Shown here: in pieces, positions 58,646 to 64,000 of the stretch
Layout of the letters: each line of letters begins with the position of its first letter
How positions within the stretch are numbered: position 1 is the first letter of the stretch
Source of the DNA: Phyllobacterium endophyticum
GTDB lineage: Bacteria; Pseudomonadota; Alphaproteobacteria; Rhizobiales; Rhizobiaceae
DNA length: 64,000 nucleotides
Direction of reading: 5' to 3'
Assembly: GCF_003010935.1 (NCBI RefSeq)
Contig: NZ_PGGN01000006.1
Location: forward strand, 1 to 64,000
Made by a program: the position numbers and the translations under genes
Notes under the pieces: generated by a model
Database searches by the model: none
What the model was told of the DNA's origin: nothing
The model's input: the letters and a program-made list of their open reading frames with translations, nothing else

Positions 58646-59431
58646 CTAGGCACCCACCCCGAGTTCTTTCAGCCGCTGCACCGCTGTTGGCGGCATGGGC
58701 GGCGGATTTTCCGATTTCGCCGCTTCGATCAGGAGCTCGTCGCAAGCGGCTTCGGTGACCTCTTCGAGCTTTTCGAGGAAGGCATCATTGTCCAGGCCGG
58801 GCTGGATAGGCGGCAGGATCCGGCAGCGGATTACCCCGGGATAGCGCATGAACTTGCGCCGCGGCCAATAGAGGCCGGCATTATGTGCTATCGGAACGAC
58901 AGGCACGCCAAGTTCGCCATAGATATGCGCAACGCCATATTTGTAATGCGGCGGCGCGCCGGGTGACGTACGCGTGCCCTCGGGATAGATCATCAGCTGC
59001 CGGCCTCCCGCGACAGCCGCGCGCGCGCCCCTGACCGCCATTTTCATGGCCGCCGAACGCTTGCCGCGATCGATAGGCACCATTTTCATCTTCTGGATGT
59101 ACCAGCCGAACAGCGGAATCCACGTCAGCTCCCGCTTGAGGATATAGACCGGGTCGTCGATATGCGGCAGGAAGGCATAGGTGTCCCAGAAGGATTGGTG
59201 CTTCGGCGCGCAGATATACGGACCGTCCGGTATGTTCTCCAGCCCTTCGATTTCAAGGTCCGTGCCGACGACCGCTTTTTGCAGCCACAAGTTCGAGCGT
59301 GCCCAGTTTTTCGGAACGCTCCACGCCTGCTTGCGCGGGCTCAGGAAATAGTAGGGCGTGAAGATGATCATCTGGACGATCAGATTCAGGTAGAAGAGCG
59401 TGTTGAAGGCGAGTGATCGAATGATCGTCAT
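58646..59431 (-). CDS. plsC: 1-Acyl-sn-glycerol-3-phosphate acyltransferase
   Basis: 261-aa inner membrane enzyme that makes phosphatidic acid. Motif I H78-Q-S-F-W-D83 in APKHQSFWDTYAF, and motif III YPEGTRTSPGA. MTIIRSLAFNTLFYLNLIVQ forms the membrane helix. The frame reaches 59590, but ATG 59431 has AGAGG upstream, which belongs to a terminal repeat of the element next to it. Confidence 0.93.
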   Translation of the reverse strand: MTIIRSLAFNTLFYLNLIVQMIIFTPYYFLSPRKQAWSVPKNWARSNLWLQKAVVGTDLEIEGLENIPDGPYICAPKHQSFWDTYAFLPHIDDPVYILKRELTWIPLFGWYIQKMKMVPIDRGKRSAAMKMAVRGARAAVAGGRQLMIYPEGTRTSPGAPPHYKYGVAHIYGELGVPVVPIAHNAGLYWPRRKFMRYPGVIRCRILPPIQPGLDNDAFLEKLEEVTEAACDELLIEAAKSENPPPMPPTAVQRLKELGVGA

Positions 59432-59433
59432 TA

Positions 59434-59789
59434 AGAGCCTCTTGCGACAATATTGGCGTAGTTCTGTTTCTCGGATGGCGAGGCGATCCACGCGGAAGGT
59501 GGCGAGGTCGATGCTTTTCCATCGTCCCACGCCGCCTGACAAAGTGGTTGGCCGCCAGCCGGAAACCCAGCCGTTGGTTTGCTTTCGCAAACCAACAAGC
59601 TTTTAAACCCGCTGATCGAATTAACCGCGTTTCGCAGAAAACGCGGTTCGATCAGTGGGCCGGGAGAATTCGAACCAAATCCATCGGGCTTCGGCATCGT
59701 CCGAGGAAAGGCATCGGCCTCGCCATACCTCTTGACCTTGTCCACAAATTCCTCCGGCAGAACACGTCAATAGTGTCGCAAGAGGCTCT
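59434..59789. mobile_element. MITE-like 356-bp element with 22-bp terminal inverted repeats
   Basis: Ends 59434-59455 (AGAGCCTCTTGCGACAATAT...) and 59768-59789 are inverted repeats matching at 21 of 22 positions. Inside are two strong hairpins: GTTGGTTTGC/GCAAACCAAC with a 4-nt loop (59573-59596), and a compound stem CTGATCG, AACCGCGTTT / AAACGCGGTT, CGATCAG (59612-59655). No transposase gene is present and no clear target duplication was found. Short frames cross it on both strands without binding sites. It holds the plsC ribosome binding site in its left end. Confidence 0.65.
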
Positions 59790-59851
59790 CAGGTCGGGAC
59801 TCTGGGTTGGCCTGCGGCCTTCCTATACCAATGCGGCGCTGCCGTGAACTC

Positions 59852-60562
59852 TCAAAACGACGGCAGGCTGTTGCGCACCGATCCCGCCAGTCCGGCAAAG
59901 CTTGCAGGAAGACGCGAGCGGATTTCGGCGCCGATATATTTGATATATTCGACCAGTAGCACCCGCAGCACCATGCCGCGTGTAATCCAGTCGCCGTCGC
60001 GCAAATTCGTATTGATGATCGGATAGGGGATGAACTCGATGTCCTGCGACACGCGCCGCAGTTCCACCATCGTGCGCGGGATATGATAATTGTTCGTGAC
60101 GACAATCACGCGCTTGTAGCGATTGGAGTGCGCCCATTTTACGCTTTCGGCAGCATTGCCGACCGTGTCCATCGCCGAGCGATCGATGTCGACGCAACAC
60201 TCGAACAGGGTGGCGTCGCCGCCGGTCACGCGCTGCAACTGACTGCGATTGGTGGTCGGATGCACACCGCTGATGAACAGGCGCTCTCCCCGCTTGTTCT
60301 TGAGAAGGTCGAGCGCTCCTTCGATGCGGGAATAGCCGCCAGTCAGCACCACGATCCCATCGGCAGCCCGTGTCAGGTCCGGTGGCTCCAGCGTCGTCAC
60401 GCGATCGGCAAAAAAGATGAAGCCGCCAGTGAACAGGACTATACCGGCGATGCAGATGATGAACAGCGGCAGCACCACCCGCCGGCGCACGAATGAAAGC
60501 ATTCGGTCCGCGCGGCCCGTAGCCATGTGATCAGTCTGCTTGCTGTCGTTTGCGCCGTCCAT
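59852..60562 (-). CDS. YdcF family protein (DUF218)
   Basis: 236 aa. One N-terminal helix (VVLPLFIICIAGIVLFTGGF) anchors a periplasmic DUF218 domain: GIVVLTGGYSRIEGALDLLK, RLFISGVHP, TVGNAAESVKWA and VVTNNYHIPRTMVELRR. The family includes ElyC/SanA, which affect the cell envelope. Reads toward plsC. 67 bp after ftsX. Confidence 0.9.
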   Translation of the reverse strand: MDGANDSKQTDHMATGRADRMLSFVRRRVVLPLFIICIAGIVLFTGGFIFFADRVTTLEPPDLTRAADGIVVLTGGYSRIEGALDLLKNKRGERLFISGVHPTTNRSQLQRVTGGDATLFECCVDIDRSAMDTVGNAAESVKWAHSNRYKRVIVVTNNYHIPRTMVELRRVSQDIEFIPYPIINTNLRDGDWITRGMVLRVLLVEYIKYIGAEIRSRLPASFAGLAGSVRNSLPSF

Positions 60563-60629
60563 GATGGATCGAAATTCGCCTTGCTCGAGATAATATAAAA
60601 TTCAGTCGTTAAAATGAAGTAGTGGCCGT

Positions 60630-61634
60630 TCAGGTTTCGTGGCTTTCGCCGCTGCGCCCGTCGACTCGTCTTAAATGGGCTATGACTGTCATTCGTGTTG
60701 TAATCATGGTCAAGATGCTGACGGCGAGTATGATGAGAACCACGCCCGTATAACCGCCGGATCCGATGGAGAAATTGCCAAACAACGCTGTTGCCTGGTC
60801 CGCCTCGGGCGTTGCCAGATTATGGGACGACCACCACCCGATGCACAGGAAAATGATGATTGCCAGTGCTCCGCCGCATGCTGCGCCCTTGAGTGCAGTC
60901 CAGAAGAAATGCCGCTCGAATTGACGCGCCACGAATTTCTGTTCCGCACCGATGAAATGCAGCACCTCGATAATGTGTCCGTTGCCGGCCATCGCCCCGC
61001 GCGTCGCGAAGATGACGGTCAGCACGGTCGCTGCCACGACGAGTGCAAGCACCGCCGTGCCGATCAGGACAGTCGAGCGCGCCATGGATACGAGACGGTC
61101 GACCCAATTGCGGTGATCGTCGAAACTCGCACCCGGAACCTCCTTGACCAGCGCCGTGCGAAGAGCGGCGAAATTTGGCGGAGACGCTTCGTCGAGCGTC
61201 ACGATAACCAGCCGGGGCACTGGCAGTTCGTCGATGTCGAGCCCGGTCCCGAGCCATGGCTCCAGCAGGCGCTCGGTGGCGGCGCGGTCGACGATGCGCG
61301 TCGATTTCACGCCGGAAAAACCCTGCGCGATGGTGCTTGCCTCGTTGAGCAGCGCCTCCATGTCCTGGCCCTCGACCGGGCGTATCTGGATGGTGGCTTC
61401 GGTCGATATCTGGCTCTGCCAGGTCGCGGCGGTCGATTGAACGAGACTGACCGCGCCGATGGTGAGGCAGGCAAGGAAAGTCATGATGGCGATGACGATC
61501 ATCAGGGCGTGGCCAACCACATTGCCGGCGGGAACGATGGGAGCCTGGCCGCTCGTGGCGCGAAACCGCTCCATGCCCCGCCCGAACAGATCGAGCGCCA
61601 GATATTTTATCCGGGCGGCATCAATCATAGACAT
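60630..61634 (-). CDS. ftsX: Cell division protein FtsX
   Basis: 334-aa four-helix permease-like protein of the FtsEX complex, which links ATP use to peptidoglycan hydrolysis at the septum. A first helix near residues 43-65 precedes the periplasmic loop; three helices in the C-terminal half. VLHFIGAEQKFVARQFERHF is the conserved FtsX segment. ATG overlaps the end of ftsE by 14 bp, so the two are coupled. Confidence 0.94.
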   Translation of the reverse strand: MSMIDAARIKYLALDLFGRGMERFRATSGQAPIVPAGNVVGHALMIVIAIMTFLACLTIGAVSLVQSTAATWQSQISTEATIQIRPVEGQDMEALLNEASTIAQGFSGVKSTRIVDRAATERLLEPWLGTGLDIDELPVPRLVIVTLDEASPPNFAALRTALVKEVPGASFDDHRNWVDRLVSMARSTVLIGTAVLALVVAATVLTVIFATRGAMAGNGHIIEVLHFIGAEQKFVARQFERHFFWTALKGAACGGALAIIIFLCIGWWSSHNLATPEADQATALFGNFSIGSGGYTGVVLIILAVSILTMITTRMTVIAHLRRVDGRSGESHET

Positions 61635-62310
61635 CGAGCCTTCCCTGGTCGAGGATCATCCGGCGCGCATTGATCTGGTCCATCAGGGTCAGGTCGTGAG
61701 TTGCGATGACCACCGCCGTGCCCGATCGGTTCAACTCGCCGAAAAGCCGCAGAAGACGTCTCGCCAGCGGCGGATCCACGTTGCCGGTCGGTTCATCCGC
61801 CAGCAGGATCTCGGGCTGGTCAATCAGCGCACGCGCGATTGCCGCGCGCTGCTTTTCACCGCCGGAAAGCACTGGCGGCAGAACATGCATGCGCTCGCCA
61901 AGGCCCACCCAGTCCAGAAGCTCTTCCACTTCGGCCCGGTAGGTCGCCTCTTCCTTGCCGCGCACACGCAACGGCAGCGCGACATTCTGATAGGTCGTCA
62001 TGTGGTCGAGCAGGCGGAAATCCTGGAAGACAACGCCGATCCGCCGCCGCAGCAGCGGCATTTCCTTCGACGAAATCGTCGCGATATCCTTGCCGAATAC
62101 GTTGATCAGGCCGCGCGTCGGCTTCAGCGTCATGAACAACAGGCGCAGCAGGGATGTCTTGCCGGCGCCCGACGGGCCGGTCAGAAACTGGAACGACCTC
62201 GGTGAAATGTGAAGGCTGACGTCGCGCAGAACCTCCGGACCCATTCCATACCGCAAACCGACATTCTCAAAGCGAATCAAGCGTAGCTTTCCGATCTCAT
62301 ATCCATGCAT
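61621..62310 (-). CDS. ftsE: Cell division ATP-binding protein FtsE
   Basis: 229-aa ABC ATPase. Walker A GPSGAGKTSLLRLL, signature LSGGEKQRAAIARAL, Walker B ILLADEPTGNVDP. Partner of FtsX. The start MHGYEIGKLRLIRFENVGLR fits the rhizobial FtsE N-terminus. Divergent from the next small gene with 153 bp between. Confidence 0.96.
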   Translation of the reverse strand: MHGYEIGKLRLIRFENVGLRYGMGPEVLRDVSLHISPRSFQFLTGPSGAGKTSLLRLLFMTLKPTRGLINVFGKDIATISSKEMPLLRRRIGVVFQDFRLLDHMTTYQNVALPLRVRGKEEATYRAEVEELLDWVGLGERMHVLPPVLSGGEKQRAAIARALIDQPEILLADEPTGNVDPPLARRLLRLFGELNRSGTAVVIATHDLTLMDQINARRMILDQGRLDVYD

Positions 62311-62463
62311 GTTCTATTTTGTGTGGATCGCTTTGACCACCCATCAAACGCGCTCAGTTGTGACCGAAACATTAATTTTTATCGGTTACGGTTCGCCATG
62401 ATTCGGAACAAGTTGCCTGCATGATGGAGGCTGCCCGAAAAACCGTTCGCAAAGATCGATACC

Positions 62464-62844
62464 ATGGAAGCCAACGACAATCCGCAATCTGCCTCCACCT
62501 CGTCCACCGGCGAAGCCGCTTCCTGCATGGACAGAGACGGTGCCGAGGACGCGAGCTTCGAAAGCCTGGCGCCGCGCCGTGCCAGCAGTCAAGCGGGTGC
62601 TGATACGTGGCAGCTTCTGTTGCCGAGCGACGAGGCGATGACGATATTGCAGGCTTCGGAAACAGCCGGCAGACGTGCGCCCGGTTTCGGTTATTGGCTA
62701 ATGGTCGCTCTGGTTGCAGGATCGGTCTTCTGGATTTCGGGCGGTCACGTCTTGGTCGCGAACGGCCCGTCCGCAAGCGCACCGATGATCGATGCATCCA
62801 TGACAACGGGGTCGATCGAGCACGGGAACGAACCGGCCCGCTAG
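62464..62844 (+). CDS. Hypothetical single-pass membrane protein
   Basis: 126 aa. A Ser/Ala-rich cytosolic N-terminal part is followed by one helix (FGYWLMVALVAGSVFWISGG) and a short exported tail. Similar small proteins sit near ftsE in rhizobia, but none has a known function. It is divergent from ftsE and precedes hpt. Confidence 0.7.
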   Translation: MEANDNPQSASTSSTGEAASCMDRDGAEDASFESLAPRRASSQAGADTWQLLLPSDEAMTILQASETAGRRAPGFGYWLMVALVAGSVFWISGGHVLVANGPSASAPMIDASMTTGSIEHGNEPAR

Positions 62845-63001
62845 GTCTAAACCCTGGAGTTTCGAGCGACCTGGCTGCAAAACTCGCATGACCTGAATTT
62901 TGGACCGGCACTGGATTTGCCGGCAGCGATCGGGCTATAGCGGTTGCAGTCAGGGCCGCCACGGCAGAATATCCTTCGGGCTCTCAATCAGGAAGAACTG
63001 C

Positions 63002-63538
63002 ATGCCAAAAGTCGGCGGTAAGAATATTGACGTACTTTTCAGCGCCGAGACCATCGCGGCACGGAATCTCGAGCTGGCGAAGGCAATCGTAGCGCGCAAT
63101 TTCGAAAACTTGCTGGTCATCTCCATCCTCAAGGGATCGTTCATTTTTGCCGCCGACCTCATCCGCGCCATGCATGATGCAGGAGCGGAGCCGGACGTGG
63201 AGTTCATCACGGTCTCGAGCTACGGCAAGGGCACCGAGAGCACCGAGGTGCGGCTTCTCCGGGATATAGACAGCGACGTGCACGGCCGCGACGTGCTGTT
63301 GATCGACGACATTCTCGAATCGGGAAAGACACTGAAATTCACCCGCGAGCTGATGCTGCAGCGCGGCGCCCGCAGCGTTTCGATCGCCGTTCTTCTCGAC
63401 AAGAGCGTCAAGCGGAAGACCGACATAGAGGCCGATTTCAAGGGCTTCGAATGCCCGGATTATTTTGTCGTGGGATATGGCATGGATGTCGGCCACTCTT
63501 TCCGGCAACTGCCCTATGTGGGTGTAGTCACCGAGTAG
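63002..63538 (+). CDS. hpt: Hypoxanthine phosphoribosyltransferase
   Basis: 178-aa purine salvage enzyme turning hypoxanthine (and guanine) plus PRPP into nucleotides. ISILKGSFIFAADL is the N-terminal region, the PRPP loop is DVLLIDDILESGKTL, and DYFVVGYGMD the hood end. The frame begins at 62900, but ATG 63002 with AGGAAG upstream matches the family. Convergent with the TIGR02302 gene. Confidence 0.95.
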   Translation: MPKVGGKNIDVLFSAETIAARNLELAKAIVARNFENLLVISILKGSFIFAADLIRAMHDAGAEPDVEFITVSSYGKGTESTEVRLLRDIDSDVHGRDVLLIDDILESGKTLKFTRELMLQRGARSVSIAVLLDKSVKRKTDIEADFKGFECPDYFVVGYGMDVGHSFRQLPYVGVVTE

Positions 63539-63550
63539 CTTGCGATGTCG

Positions 63551-63573
63551 ATCTCCCCCCTTGTGGGAGAGAT
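63551..63573. repeat. TCTCCC/GGGAGA hairpin between hpt and the TIGR02302 gene
   Basis: ATCTCCCCCC, TTGT, GGGAGAGAT. Same kind as the end hairpins of composite elements A and B, alone here. Could end transcription from both sides. Confidence 0.6.
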
Positions 63574-63590
63574 GATCGGCATCCGCGGTG

Positions 63591-64000
63591 TCAATCGAAT
63601 TTCAGCAATCTCTCGAGATATTCTTTTTCCATTTGCGGGCTGAGGGCGTTGCCGAGGCGTTTGCGAATTTCTTCGAGGATTTCGCGCGCCCGCTGAATAT
63701 CCAGTTCTTGCGGCACCATGTTCTTGGAATCGTCGACGAATTCACCGGTGGCGCGCTGGCGTCCGAGGGGATCGAGCCTGCCGTTTTGCTGCTGCTGTCC
63801 GTTGGGTCCGCCGGTCTGGCCTTCCTGACCCATCGCCTGCTGCATCTGCTTCATCATGTCCTGTCCGCCGCGGCGCAGGGCATCGAGCGCATTGCTCTCC
63901 TTGTCGAGCGCCTGGCCGCCATCGGCCTGGCCCAGCGCCTTGCCTGCCTCGCCCATCGACTTGTTGGCATCGCCAAAACCCTCGCCGGGGTTGATACCCA
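63591..64000 (-). CDS. TIGR02302/DUF4175 family protein, C-terminal part (cut by window edge)
   Basis: The frame is open to the right edge, so only the last 136 codons are present. Gln/Gly-rich low-complexity sequence (KQMQQAMGQEGQTGGPNGQQ) with the preceding GINPGEGFGDANKSMGEAGK read directly at 63957-63998. It ends with the family's C-terminus DPLGRQRATGEFVDDSKNMV, RAREILEEIRKRLGNALSPQ. The full proteins in rhizobia are about 850 aa with N-terminal membrane helices; function unknown. Confidence 0.85.
   Translation of the reverse strand, partial: GINPGEGFGDANKSMGEAGKALGQADGGQALDKESNALDALRRGGQDMMKQMQQAMGQEGQTGGPNGQQQQNGRLDPLGRQRATGEFVDDSKNMVPQELDIQRAREILEEIRKRLGNALSPQMEKEYLERLLKFD

Noticed and set aside
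59641-59700. tRNA-like T-arm (GGTTCGAATTC) on the minus strand
   Set aside because: The flanks do not form a T-stem or acceptor stem.
59431-59745. Minus-strand 104-codon frame inside the MITE-like element
   Set aside because: It has no binding site, crosses two strong hairpins, and shows no domain; kept as part of the element.

Overview
The window is a chromosomal core segment of an alphaproteobacterium of the order Hyphomicrobiales (Rhizobiales), most like the Phyllobacteriaceae/Brucellaceae. This rests on gene content and order (lysC-ptsP-prfA-prmC-DUF4167; argJ next to a parvulin foldase and secA; etfBA-hbd; ftsEX; a TIGR02302 protein beside hpt), on single-domain families typical of this order (DUF1178, DUF4167, DUF992, ExoD), on high GC, and on many palindromic intergenic repeats of the kind found in rhizobia and brucellae. 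No database search was possible, so the species is not named.

Layout. 1-4 kb: cell-wall enzymes (M23 peptidase, YkuD L,D-transpeptidase). 4-14 kb: clpB with a sigma-32-like promoter, DUF4167, then prmC-prfA-ptsP-lysC read leftward. 14-19 kb: ubiG, an EamA permease, a nitrilase-fold hydrolase with DUF1178 and glutaredoxin, ComF, and an NDUFAF5-like methyltransferase. 19-26 kb: mutT-GNAT-argJ-parvulin leftward and secA rightward. 26-29.6 kb: a three-gene overlapping unit of flippase, GNAT-fold transferase and channel-like membrane protein. 29.6-32.6 kb: a lipoprotein, a DUF4105 protein, an EamA permease and DUF992. 33-38 kb: secreted arylsulfatase, secreted HAD hydrolase and an octaheme cytochrome c with TPR repeats. 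38.2-40.1 kb: tRNA-Leu(CAA) and a decayed second copy about 1.6 kb away, bracketing a lower-GC orphan gene and a gene remnant. 40-46 kb: YqaA/DedA-like protein, DsbB, HNH nuclease, AlkA, GluQRS, EamA, BrkB and a small orphan. 46-56 kb: SDR, HIG1-like protein, cobalamin adenosyltransferase, rhomboid, etfBA-hbd, ExoD, YaiI and a DbpA-type helicase. 56-64 kb: a large lipoprotein hydrolase, plsC behind a MITE-like element, YdcF, ftsX-ftsE, hpt and the end of a TIGR02302 protein.

Most genes are housekeeping. The parts most worth a second look are the sulfatase/HAD/octaheme-cytochrome run, the tRNA-Leu duplication with cargo, a 356-bp segment with 22-bp terminal inverted repeats before plsC, a paired 22-bp inverted operator-like sequence between DUF992 and the sulfatase, the channel-like protein with a Gly-Glu-Gly filter, and several families of dispersed palindromic repeats.
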